From JADKCL01 sp046050405 (GTDB lineage: Bacteria; Bacteroidota; Bacteroidia; J057; JADKCL01), in assembly GCA_046050405.1 (NCBI GenBank), contig JBJOPY010000140.1, positions 1 to 5,661 on the forward strand: a stretch of 5,661 nucleotides of DNA, in the 5' to 3' direction. Made by a program: the position numbers and the translations under genes. The notes under the pieces were generated by a model. The model saw only the letters and a program-made list of their open reading frames with translations, made no database searches and was not told where the DNA came from. This document shows, one piece after another, positions 1 to 5,487 of this stretch (position 1 is its first letter; every line of letters begins with the position of its first letter).

Positions 1-61
1 TCAGTTCCGTGCCGCGCTCGTACTCCGCGACCAGCGCACGGTAATCCAGTTTCTGTTTCAT
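1..61 (-). CDS. N-terminal fragment of a possible IS66-type accessory protein (runs off the window)
   Basis: The minus strand opens with ATG at 61-59 and stays open for 20 codons to the window edge, giving a peptide that begins MKQKLDYRALVAEYERGTEL. The short basic start followed by an 'ALVAEYE' helix resembles the N-terminus of small helix-turn-helix accessory ORFs (TnpA-like) of IS66-family elements, but 20 residues are too few for a firm call. It diverges from the plus-strand ORF that begins at 60. No Shine-Dalgarno sequence is visible upstream. A GTAA sequence on the same strand, beginning at position 120, would suit the tip of an IS66-type element. The alternative is any unrelated gene starting here. 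Confidence 0.35.
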   Translation of the reverse strand, partial: MKQKLDYRALVAEYERGTEL

Positions 62-120
62 GAACGCAAATCACGCGGCAGCCCGCTTCGAACGAAATAT
101 GCAGTTCAGCGGGTGGTTAC
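1..120. mobile_element. Possible end of an IS66-like insertion sequence
   Basis: Read on the minus strand from position 120, the sequence begins GTAACCACCCGC, and the ATG of the putative accessory ORF follows 59 bp further in. IS66-family elements typically have ends starting GTAA and a short leader before the first small ORF. On the plus side, sequence beyond 120 continues as a protein-like reading frame that appears to lack its N-terminal part, which fits an insertion into a host gene. The opposite end, the transposase and the expected 8-bp target duplication (121-128 would be one copy) lie outside the window. This is inference from a short stretch. Confidence 0.3.
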
Positions 121-413
121 GTTATACCTCCGGAGGACGAACACCGGGAGACCACTACCTTTGGCATTTGGATGAGAAGGGTCTGCCAGATGCTTGGCAG
201 TTTTGGGTGAAAATCATCCCCGTCGGAGGCTTGCGAATGAAATGGATGGACTGGAAGGAGATGCCCGGAGGTGCGATGCTGGCCATGACAAGAAGCAGTG
301 CCTTAACGGATTTTCATTTTACCAACGTCAGGGCAGGTCAGACACTCGGGTCAGTCGGCCTTTCGGAGGATATTTTTGCGCCGATGGAAATGCTCGGGTC
401 AGCGTCCGAGTGA
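60..413 (+). CDS. Probable C-terminal remnant of an unrecognised protein
   Basis: This 117-residue frame is the only convincing plus-strand coding region. It is aromatic-rich and looks like a folded domain: residues 33-49 are dense in Tyr/Trp/His, a beta-type 'WVKIIPVGGL' stretch follows (49-58), then 'KWMDWKEMPGG' (61-71). I do not recognise the family securely; the pattern feels like the C-terminal half of longer bacterial proteins of unknown function. The in-frame stop at 42-44 closes the frame upstream. The ATG at 60 has no ribosome site and overlaps the divergent minus-strand start at 61, so it is a poor natural start. I infer that roughly residues 21-117 (from 121) are genuine protein and that the first 20 are IS-derived sequence. 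It could instead be a small intact hypothetical protein. Confidence 0.45.
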   Translation: MNANHAAARFERNMQFSGWLRYTSGGRTPGDHYLWHLDEKGLPDAWQFWVKIIPVGGLRMKWMDWKEMPGGAMLAMTRSSALTDFHFTNVRAGQTLGSVGLSEDIFAPMEMLGSASE

Positions 414-467
414 TTCCTTAGAAGAGATGCAGATGCGACCGGGAAAACTCCGGTGATTGTCACGACG

Positions 468-506
468 AAAAGAGAAACCCCGACAGGATCGCTCGCGGGG
501 TTTCTC
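468..506 (-). terminator. Rho-independent terminator of the slyD-like gene
   Basis: A perfect 11-bp inverted repeat, GAGAAACCCCG at 472-482 and CGGGGTTTCTC at 496-506, encloses a 13-nt loop. Read on the minus strand, the stem begins 16 nt after the stop codon of the FKBP gene and is followed by TTTT at 471-468. This is a textbook intrinsic terminator for that gene. No T-run follows on the plus side, so it should act mainly in the minus direction. Confidence 0.85.
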
Positions 507-522
507 GCTGGCCGGTCGATGA

Positions 523-1011
523 TCAATGATGGTGACCGCCTGGCCCATGTACGTGGCCGTGCGCAAGTTCCTCCGGCGTGGCATCACGTACCTCAAGAAC
601 CATCCCAGAAAAGTGCAAGTTCTTCCCTGCCAGAGGATGGTTGAAGTCCATCACGACAGCATCCTGCCTGATTTCAGTGATCGTTCCGAAGACAGTGTGG
701 CCATTGAACTCCATGGGGAGGTTCGCGCCGACGACGATGTATTCCTTCGGGGCCTCGGCAAAGATTCTCGGATCCAGATCTTCGATGCGGCCTTCATCGT
801 ATTCCCCGTAACCCTCCTCTGCACCGATGCGAAACTCATAATCGTCCCCAGCGGACTTGGTCTCGATCGCTGCATCGAATGCGGGTAGCACCTGACCCAT
901 GCCTTGGATGAATGCGAATGGGTTTTCCTTGGTCGCTTCTTGCAACACGGAACCATCTTCGTCTTTCAAAATGTAGGTCACTACTGCAACCTTTTTTCCT
1001 TGGATTTCCAT
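523..1011 (-). CDS. slyD: SlyD-like FKBP-type peptidyl-prolyl cis-trans isomerase
   Basis: This 162-residue cytoplasmic protein should catalyse cis-trans isomerisation of prolyl bonds and act as a folding chaperone. The FKBP half begins 'KVAVVTYILKDEDG' (7-20), with the family's 'GMGQVLPAFDAAI' active-site segment at 37-49. The inserted chaperone (IF) region runs from about 68 to 118, starting at 'GYGEYDEG'. The FKBP fold then resumes with 'MDFNHPLAGKNLHF' (121-134), the hallmark of SlyD proteins. The C-terminal tail HGHVHGPGGHHH (151-162) is a short His-rich metal-binding type tail; it has no Cys, unlike the longer E. coli tail. I chose ATG 1011 because homology begins there and a strong promoter sits just upstream, at 1038-1068. 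An in-frame start 90 nt further up (1101) would lie outside that transcript. The gene is monocistronic, with its own terminator at 468-506. Confidence 0.93.
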   Translation of the reverse strand: MEIQGKKVAVVTYILKDEDGSVLQEATKENPFAFIQGMGQVLPAFDAAIETKSAGDDYEFRIGAEEGYGEYDEGRIEDLDPRIFAEAPKEYIVVGANLPMEFNGHTVFGTITEIRQDAVVMDFNHPLAGKNLHFSGMVLEVRDATPEELAHGHVHGPGGHHH

Positions 1012-1037
1012 TTTAAGATGAGATAAATGACAGTGTA

Positions 1038-1068
1038 CAAAGGTAAGGGAAATGTCCAGAAACTGAAA
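1038..1068 (-). promoter_or_regulatory. Bacteroidota-type promoter of the slyD-like gene
   Basis: On the minus strand the -7 box TACCTTTG (1045-1038) matches the Bacteroidota consensus TAnnTTTG exactly. A TTTC at 1068-1065, 19 bp upstream, is one mismatch from the -33 TTTG. Transcription would start near 1031, giving a leader of about 20 nt before the ATG at 1011. The leader has no Shine-Dalgarno sequence and is A/T-rich just before the start, as is usual in this phylum. Confidence 0.6.
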
Positions 1069-1098
1069 TTTATGAGAAACAGGCGATTGCACACCCTC

Positions 1099-1118
1099 CA
1101 TGGGGGCATCCTCCCATG
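1099..1118 (-). other. Small hairpin downstream of the membrane-protein gene
   Basis: A CATGGG/CCCATG inverted repeat (1118-1113 and 1104-1099) with an 8-nt loop lies 31 nt past the stop codon at 1149. No T-run follows it, so it is not a standard intrinsic terminator. It may be a weak 3' structure ending the operon transcript before the slyD promoter, or chance. Confidence 0.25.
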
Positions 1119-1148
1119 CATGATTTACACTCGACCTGAACGATTTGC

Positions 1149-1400
1149 TCAGCCTTCGCGCTCTTCGTCCACCTCCACGAGGTCTTTCCAGTCATCCGGC
1201 CTTCTCCGGTTTTCTCGCTGTGCCTTCCTCCTTTTCTGCCGATCAAGGAGCCAAATGCCTCCGCCGATCAGGAATGGAACCACAGAAGCGATCCGAAGAT
1301 AGTCTGAGCCTGGCCAATCCATGAGGCCGAAGAACCAAGACAAGGAATAGAGCACCAAGGCTGCTACCCCAAATAAGACCATCCAAAACTGTCTGTCCAT
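1149..1400 (-). CDS. Small two-helix membrane protein, unknown function
   Basis: The product has 83 residues. Hydrophobic segments at about 6-26 and 35-52 are separated by a short 'MDWPGSDYLR' turn. A strongly basic stretch (54-67, 'RQKRRKAQRENRRR') and an acidic tail ending 'VEVDEEREG' follow. The basic stretch after helix 2 predicts a cytoplasmic C-terminus, with both ends inside. The start at 1400 was chosen because the upstream gene stops at 1403, leaving a 2-nt gap; an in-frame GTG or ATG further up (1430) would overlap that gene by 28 nt. I do not recognise the family. The close spacing suggests translational coupling with the secreted protein encoded upstream, so the two may act together at the envelope. 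It is probably the last gene of the minus-strand run. Confidence 0.7.
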   Translation of the reverse strand: MDRQFWMVLFGVAALVLYSLSWFFGLMDWPGSDYLRIASVVPFLIGGGIWLLDRQKRRKAQRENRRRPDDWKDLVEVDEEREG

Positions 1401-1402
1401 AA

Positions 1403-1987
1403 TCACTGCGATTTTTTGGTGATGTACCACCCATCGTCCATTTCCCGTGCGATGCCCGGCCGATGGATTTTCTCCTTCAACAAGAACTTCACCGACTCCA
1501 ATTTGACATTGGCACCCCCTTCTCCCGTCTCAATCTCGCAAATGAACGTACGGTCGTTCACAATAAAATTGAAAGAGCTGTTCAGGCCCGCTGCCAGGAA
1601 CTGGCGGATGTATTCCTTCTCGAAGTTCTTTTTGTATTCCAGGTAGGACAGGTCATTGAAATAGACGCGTTTCAGCATCACCAGCACCTCCGAGATCCAG
1701 AAGCGGTCACTGTACGCTATTTCTGAAGAGTCGATGTGCATCGAAAAGAGAATGTGGTGGCGCAGGCAGGCCTTTTGCCGGATCACAATCGTCCTCGCAG
1801 GATCCATGCGTGCTGTTTCCGTCTTCTCGTCATTGTCCCAGGTATGGTCCGTAAAAAACGGATTGTAGCGGTCGATGATCGGCAGGATCTGATCCGCCGT
1901 CATTCGGCAGCCTTCCTCCGTCTGTGCCGGCACCCTTCCGCCCAGCAGCAGTCCTGTGAGGAGGAGGGAGGGAATGAATTTACGCAT
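1403..1987 (-). CDS. Secreted protein of unknown function (signal peptide)
   Basis: The product has 194 residues. A classical signal peptide opens it: MRK, then the hydrophobic core 'FIPSLLLTGLLLGG' and a VPA-Q signal peptidase I site after residue 21. The mature part is about 173 residues, with Cys at 27, 74 and 150, several aromatic-rich helices (97-131, 'FWISEVLVML' onward) and a charged C-terminus ending 'GWYITKKSQ'. There is no lipobox, so it is probably periplasmic or secreted. I do not recognise the family. The start at 1987 is fixed by the signal peptide; longer in-frame starts would put over 20 residues before it. The ATG lies inside the end of thiD, whose TAA is at 1982-1980, giving an 8-nt overlap and probable coupling. 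The downstream membrane-protein gene follows after 2 nt. Confidence 0.75.
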   Translation of the reverse strand: MRKFIPSLLLTGLLLGGRVPAQTEEGCRMTADQILPIIDRYNPFFTDHTWDNDEKTETARMDPARTIVIRQKACLRHHILFSMHIDSSEIAYSDRFWISEVLVMLKRVYFNDLSYLEYKKNFEKEYIRQFLAAGLNSSFNFIVNDRTFICEIETGEGGANVKLESVKFLLKEKIHRPGIAREMDDGWYITKKSQ

Positions 1988-2810
1988 CGGGAGACAGGGG
2001 GACGGAATGATGATGACGAAGGGAGCCATGGCCATGGCCAATGCCCGACCAGGCATGGCGGATCGCCCCTGTGGTATATACCTTGGCCTTCGCGACTGCC
2101 TCGGGAACTCTCATCCCCATGGCCATGTTGGCGGTGATCGCCGCAGAGAGGGTGCAGCCTGTCCCGTGGGTGTCGGTGGTGGGGACATGGTCCGCTTCCA
2201 GCCATACAGGAGGCTGGCCAAGCCTGACGAGCAGGTCGCTCGCCTTGCCCTGTCCCAGATGTCCCCCCTTGATCAAAACCCATGTTTCAGGACAGAGACT
2301 GGCTATACGCGATGCGGCCACCTCCATGTCGTCCTTGGTTTTGACTTCCATTCCGGACAAGATGGATGCTTCCTGAAGATTGGGAGTGACCACGGTCGCC
2401 AAGGGAAGCAGCAGTCTCACCACCGATTGCACCGAGTCCGGCTGCATGAGCGCATCGCCCGAGGTGGCGACCATCACTGGATCCACGATGAGCGGGAAGC
2501 CCGTCCCCGACAGGGCATCGGCGACTTCCCGGACGATTTCCACATTGTAGAGCATCCCGGTCTTGGCCGCAGCAATCGGGAAATCATCCAGGATGGACCG
2601 TAGCTGCGCCCGCACCATCTCTGCGGGTATCGGAAACGCCGCCTGGACACCCAAGGTATTCTGCGCTGTAATGGCGGTGATCACCGATGTCCCGAAAAGC
2701 CGATGCGCCTCGAAGGTTTTCAGATCCGCTTGAATGCCAGCGCCACCCCCGGAGTCGGATCCTGCGACAGTCATCACCGCCGTCTTCTGATATGGGGAAC
2801 TGCCACTCAC
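1980..2810 (-). CDS. thiD: Hydroxymethylpyrimidine/phosphomethylpyrimidine kinase ThiD
   Basis: The enzyme phosphorylates 4-amino-5-hydroxymethyl-2-methylpyrimidine twice, using ATP, to give HMP-PP, the pyrimidine half of thiamine phosphate; it acts in the cytoplasm. The 276 residues, typical of the family, carry every expected ribokinase-fold motif: 'VAGSDSGGGAGIQADLKTF' (15-33), 'TAITAQNTLGV' (45-55), 'AAKTGML' (81-87), 'VDPVMVATSGDAL' (109-121), the 'NLQEASIL' segment (144-151) and the anion-hole 'THGTGCT' with its Cys (214-220). The C-terminus 'GIGHGHGSLRHHH' matches the usual ThiD ending. It starts with GTG at 2810, chosen because it places the expected dozen residues before 'VAGSDS'; no Shine-Dalgarno is seen. 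A 75-nt gap separates it from the TenI-like gene, and its stop overlaps the next gene by 8 nt. It appears fully functional. Confidence 0.96.
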   Translation of the reverse strand: MSGSSPYQKTAVMTVAGSDSGGGAGIQADLKTFEAHRLFGTSVITAITAQNTLGVQAAFPIPAEMVRAQLRSILDDFPIAAAKTGMLYNVEIVREVADALSGTGFPLIVDPVMVATSGDALMQPDSVQSVVRLLLPLATVVTPNLQEASILSGMEVKTKDDMEVAASRIASLCPETWVLIKGGHLGQGKASDLLVRLGQPPVWLEADHVPTTDTHGTGCTLSAAITANMAMGMRVPEAVAKAKVYTTGAIRHAWSGIGHGHGSLRHHHSVPLSPDA

Positions 2811-2885
2811 GAGGAAGTAAAAATACGGTTTTTCGATGAAACATGGCGGAATTTGCCGAGTGACGGGCTTCCATCCCCGTATTGC

Positions 2886-3461
2886 TCATGCCATGAAGGC
2901 CCGGATGCCAGCCCAGCCAACGGCCCCGGCGTCCAGGCATTCCCGGGATTTGGATTCATCCATACCACCCAATGCGAAGATCGGTAGCCCGGACTGCTTG
3001 CAGACCCTTTGGAGTTCCTCCAATCCCAAGGCGATCTCCCCTGGATGTGATACTGTGGAATAGACGGGAGAGAGGAAGGCGTAGTCAAACCCCGCTGCCT
3101 CGGCTGACCTGACCTCCTCCAGCCCATGGCAGCTAATCCCCCTCAGAGATTGGCCTGGAGGCAGGATGAATTTCTCGGCGGACCGATGGTGAAAAGCAGC
3201 GGCGGCGACACCCGATTCGTGGAATTTTGCCGGGGCTATGAGCTGCAGCTCCATCCGAATAAAATCCAGGACACCGCGGGCGGCCTGCACCGGCATGGCA
3301 TTCACCCTTGGGTAGCAAGCATCCGCCCTGCGAAACATCGCCGTTGCCAGCCATGCGGTCAGTTCCCCTCGCATACGATGGTCGAAAGTCGGTGTTTCCG
3401 GGCACGAAAAGGTGAGGACGGGCTCCAGAATCGCAATCCGGCTGAACGTAGGCAGGCTCAT
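2886..3461 (-). CDS. Divergent thiamine-phosphate synthase/TenI-like protein
   Basis: This 191-residue protein has the C-terminal half of a ThiE/TenI TIM barrel: 'RGISCHGLEE' (107-116), 'GFDYAFLSPVYSTVSHPG' (124-141), 'GLEEL' (146-150), 'PIFALGGMDES' (160-170) and 'AGAVGWAGI' (178-186). ThiE joins HMP-PP and thiazole phosphate; TenI is a thiazole tautomerase. The N-terminal half is hard to align. The usual LREK, NDR and HLGQ motifs seem replaced by 'FRRADA', 'IAPAKF' and 'FHHRS', and the Lys after 'T-S' is His 139. His 112, in the place of the conserved His of the SxH loop, is kept. This pattern suggests loss of diphosphate/Mg binding and favours a TenI-like or other role; that is inference. 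The ATG at 3461 overlaps the upstream stop as ATGA. thiD follows 75 nt downstream. Confidence 0.8.
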   Translation of the reverse strand: MSLPTFSRIAILEPVLTFSCPETPTFDHRMRGELTAWLATAMFRRADACYPRVNAMPVQAARGVLDFIRMELQLIAPAKFHESGVAAAAFHHRSAEKFILPPGQSLRGISCHGLEEVRSAEAAGFDYAFLSPVYSTVSHPGEIALGLEELQRVCKQSGLPIFALGGMDESKSRECLDAGAVGWAGIRAFMA

Positions 3462-4102
3462 TCGTCGTACTGCAGCTTTACACGATCGATTTTTTCGACT
3501 GGAGGATCCTTGTGGTAATGCGGGAACTGCTGCACGTGCTCGACACGGCTGAGAAAGATCCCACCGATCCGTATCTCCCCCATCGGGGCGAAATGGTCGC
3601 CTACCGATCGAATGCTCCGATCCGAATCGAAGATGCGCTCGTGCTGGTACAGCGGGCCGGCGGAAACTTCGAGGAAGACTGTGCCGCGATGGTCGAGGTT
3701 CACATGGATTCCTGGCAAGAGCATCCAGATGTTCTGGTCCCTGCGGAACTCCGTCGAGCGCCTGCCAGCGAGCAACCAATCGTTGTGATAGTACAGGCTG
3801 AGGACCAGGATGCGGTCGTGCCGGGTCTTGGGACTGAAAAACGCGAATTGGTAAGTGAGGCCACCGCTCATGTACTTCAGGCCGGGGGCGGCACGTGCCG
3901 TCAGCCGTCCGTAGATCAGATCGAGGCTGGGTTTTCCCCAGGCATGAAGTCCGCCGAACCCGCCTGACATGCCGATGTGCAGCCGGTTGGGCTCGAGCCA
4001 CTGGGCACGCACGACATTGCCCGTGAACACAGTGAATAGCGAGACCAACATGGCGATGAAAACACCCCGTGCATGCCGGATGGAAGAGAAATGTGTTCTC
4101 AT
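3458..4102 (-). CDS. Probable exported outer-membrane-type protein, unknown function
   Basis: The product has 214 residues from the ATG at 4102. It has a basic N-terminus and a hydrophobic core (about 13-29, 'GVFIAMLVSLFTVFTGN') ending in a VRA-Q signal peptidase site after residue 33. The mature part alternates Gly/aromatic strands, such as 'LHIGMSGGFGGLHAWG' (41-56), 'LKYMSGGLTYQFAFFS' (75-90), 'RILVLSLYYHNDWLLAG' (97-113) and 'TVFLEVSAGPLYQHERIF' (141-158), as small outer-membrane beta-barrels do. The last residue is not aromatic; a charged tail 'KIDRVKLQYDE' follows the last strand, so barrel membership is uncertain. A GTG at 4174 overlaps the cbpM stop as GTGA and would add 24 residues before this start, which is poor for a signal peptide. 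ATG 4114 is also possible. The 3' end overlaps the TenI-like start by 4 nt. Confidence 0.75.
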   Translation of the reverse strand: MRTHFSSIRHARGVFIAMLVSLFTVFTGNVVRAQWLEPNRLHIGMSGGFGGLHAWGKPSLDLIYGRLTARAAPGLKYMSGGLTYQFAFFSPKTRHDRILVLSLYYHNDWLLAGRRSTEFRRDQNIWMLLPGIHVNLDHRGTVFLEVSAGPLYQHERIFDSDRSIRSVGDHFAPMGEIRIGGIFLSRVEHVQQFPHYHKDPPVEKIDRVKLQYDE

Positions 4103-4119
4103 GGAGGCATCCATTCCTT

Positions 4120-4127
4120 CAAAGATA
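4120..4127 (-). promoter_or_regulatory. Candidate internal promoter -7 box before the exported-protein gene
   Basis: Minus-strand TATCTTTG (4127-4120) fits the Bacteroidota -7 consensus TAnnTTTG fully, but no clear -33 TTTG lies 17-23 bp upstream. If used, transcription would start near 4113, just before the chosen ATG at 4102, and would exclude the longer GTG start at 4174. It would let the exported-protein and thiamine genes be expressed without cbpA-cbpM. Confidence 0.3.
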
Positions 4128-4170
4128 GTGAGTTTTTGCACATTCCGGGAGAGCAGGGGATCTCGGGAAA

Positions 4171-4464
4171 TCACACCTGGTACATCCTCAGTTGGGCGCG
4201 AGCCGCCTGCAACTCCTGCTGCAATTCCTCGATGCGCCGCAGCAAATGAACCACTACATCGACCCCTTCCATGTTCAGTCCAAGGTCGTGCTGCAACCTG
4301 ATGGCCTTCTCCAGCTGCGCCAGATGGTCAGGGTGAAGGAAGGATACCTGATCGACCGTCGTGATTTCGATCAAACCAAAGTCATGCAACTCCCCGATGA
4401 AGGAAATCTCGACTTCATAATGGCGGGAAAGCTGGTCGAGCGGGATGAGAAATTCGGTACTCAC
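4171..4464 (-). CDS. cbpM: Chaperone modulator CbpM (MerR-like)
   Basis: This 97-residue protein is of the type that binds the J-domain of CbpA and restrains its DnaK co-chaperone activity. The N-terminal half is a MerR-like winged-helix remnant: 'HYEVEISFIGELHDFGLIEI' at 15-34 is the typical recognition segment. 'HPDHLAQLEKAIRLQHDLGLNMEGVDVVVHLLRRIEEL' follows (44-81), then a short amphipathic coiled coil, 'IEELQQELQAARAQL' (78-92). The length agrees with the family's usual size of about 100. It starts with GTG at 4464-4462, whose last two bases overlap the CbpA stop TGA (GTGA), so translation is probably coupled to its partner. The conserved cbpA-cbpM pairing strongly supports the call. Confidence 0.88.
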   Translation of the reverse strand: MSTEFLIPLDQLSRHYEVEISFIGELHDFGLIEITTVDQVSFLHPDHLAQLEKAIRLQHDLGLNMEGVDVVVHLLRRIEELQQELQAARAQLRMYQV

Positions 4465-5357
4465 TGGGTTCTCATTTTTTGGAGCTGGGTAAACAATTCC
4501 TTTTCCTTTTCCGTGAGGTGGGTGGGCAAAATGACCTGCAACGTGTAATACAGGTCGCCAAACTCGCCTTCCTTCTTGTACACCGGGAATCCTTTGCCTT
4601 TCAGCCGCAGCCGGGCACCGCTTTGCGATTCAGCAGGAATCTTCAGTTTGACCTTTCCATCGAAGGTGTCAGCGGTGACTTCACCTCCCAGCAGGGCAGT
4701 GTAGAGATCCACATTCACTGTAGCATGGAGATCGTCGCCATCCAGCCTGAACTTCGTGTTGTTTTCGATGGAGAATGTGATGTAGAGATCCCCGTTGGGG
4801 CCGCCATTCGCTCCCGGGCCGCCACTGCCTTTGACCTTGATCACCTGCCCATCCTTGACACCTGCGGGGATAGTCATTCGAATGCTGTTCCCGTTGACCG
4901 TCAGTGTTCGTTTCTCGGTCTTGTAAACCTCCTCGAGGGTCAGGTGCAGCTGGACCTGAACGTCTTGTCCGCGGAACTTCACCTTGGGTCCACTGCTCCG
5001 CGCACTGTCACCAAACATGGAGCTGAAGAAATCGGAAAAGTCGCCTCCTCCCGGGAAGCCCTCGAATCCACCCTGCCTGCCGCTGCGCTGCTGTTGCCCG
5101 CGCTGCTGCCTGGCCCGCTCGATTTCATCGGCATGTTTCCAATTCTCGCCGTAGGCATCGTATTTCTTCCGATTCTCAGGGTTGCTGAGCACTTCGTTGG
5201 CCTCGTTGATCTCCTTGAACCTGGATTCGGCGGTTTTGTCATTGGGATTCACGTCGGGGTGATACTTCCTGGCCAGCTTCCTGTAAGCCTTCTTGATGTC
5301 CCCCTCCGATGCGGACTTGTCCACGCCCAATACCTTGTAGTAATCGATGAATGCCAT
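4461..5357 (-). CDS. cbpA: CbpA-type DnaJ/Hsp40 co-chaperone
   Basis: The 298-residue protein stimulates DnaK ATPase and delivers unfolded clients. The J-domain occupies about 5-70 with the essential HPD at 33-35 and the basic helix-II stretch 'KKAYRKLARKY' (22-32). A Gln/Arg-rich linker (83-94) leads into a Gly/Phe-rich region, 'GGFEGFPGGGDFSDFFSSMFG' (96-116). There is no CxxCxGxG zinc finger, so it is a type II J-protein like CbpA rather than DnaJ itself. Two beta-sandwich C-terminal domains follow (about 128-200 and 207-280), each with the usual 'GDLY' near its end (189-192, 267-270). The terminal segment 'LTEKEKELFTQLQKM' is a likely dimerisation helix. The ATG at 5357 directly precedes 'AFIDYYKVLGV', the normal start. 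It is the first identified gene of the minus-strand run. Confidence 0.96.
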   Translation of the reverse strand: MAFIDYYKVLGVDKSASEGDIKKAYRKLARKYHPDVNPNDKTAESRFKEINEANEVLSNPENRKKYDAYGENWKHADEIERARQQRGQQQRSGRQGGFEGFPGGGDFSDFFSSMFGDSARSSGPKVKFRGQDVQVQLHLTLEEVYKTEKRTLTVNGNSIRMTIPAGVKDGQVIKVKGSGGPGANGGPNGDLYITFSIENNTKFRLDGDDLHATVNVDLYTALLGGEVTADTFDGKVKLKIPAESQSGARLRLKGKGFPVYKKEGEFGDLYYTLQVILPTHLTEKEKELFTQLQKMRTQ

Positions 5358-5378
5358 TCCTGCCTATTGTTCTTTGTG

Positions 5379-5386
5379 CAAATATC
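5379..5386 (-). promoter_or_regulatory. Weak candidate promoter for cbpA
   Basis: Minus-strand GATATTTG (5386-5379) differs from the TAnnTTTG -7 consensus at the first base. It sits about 22 nt upstream of the cbpA ATG, a sensible distance. No convincing -33 element is visible; the upstream region is A/T-rich (5401-5420). Confidence 0.25.
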
Positions 5387-5487
5387 GCTCGGAAACGGCA
5401 TTTTTGGTTTTTAAAAAGAGCATTCTAGTATTCGATCTTGCCCAGATGCCGATGCCGTTTCCTTCTGTCATTCGCCATCGAGGCTGA

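Noticed and set aside
127..136. Perfect palindrome CCTCCGGAGG
   Set aside because: It lies inside the plus-strand coding frame and is short; no regulatory context is visible.
1012..1101. Longer start for the slyD-like protein at 1101
   Set aside because: The 30 extra residues are unlike the family, and the Bacteroidota-type promoter lies inside that stretch.
1956..2603. Plus-strand open frame of 215 codons opposite thiD
   Set aside because: Antisense shadow of a strongly conserved enzyme gene, with low-complexity, His/Gly/Arg-rich translation.
2862..2872. 11-bp identity GACGGGCTTCC with 5606-5616
   Set aside because: Several 11-bp matches are expected by chance in a window of this size, and the flanks do not match.
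2811..2885. Possible promoter or riboswitch (TPP type) between the TenI-like gene and thiD
   Set aside because: The 75-nt gap is too short for a TPP riboswitch and shows no CUGAGA-type core; only an imperfect TATTTTTA box and a weak 5-bp hairpin are present.
3462..4001. N-terminal extension of the TenI-like protein to a start at 4001
   Set aside because: The added peptide is Arg/Pro-rich, typical of out-of-frame GC-rich DNA, and lies over the exported-protein gene; the ATGA overlap at 3461 is a better start.
4479..5414. Long plus-strand open frame of 311 codons
   Set aside because: It lies antisense to cbpA, which has clear J-domain and C-terminal motifs; the frame is a by-product of cbpA codon composition and its peptide shows no recognisable domain.
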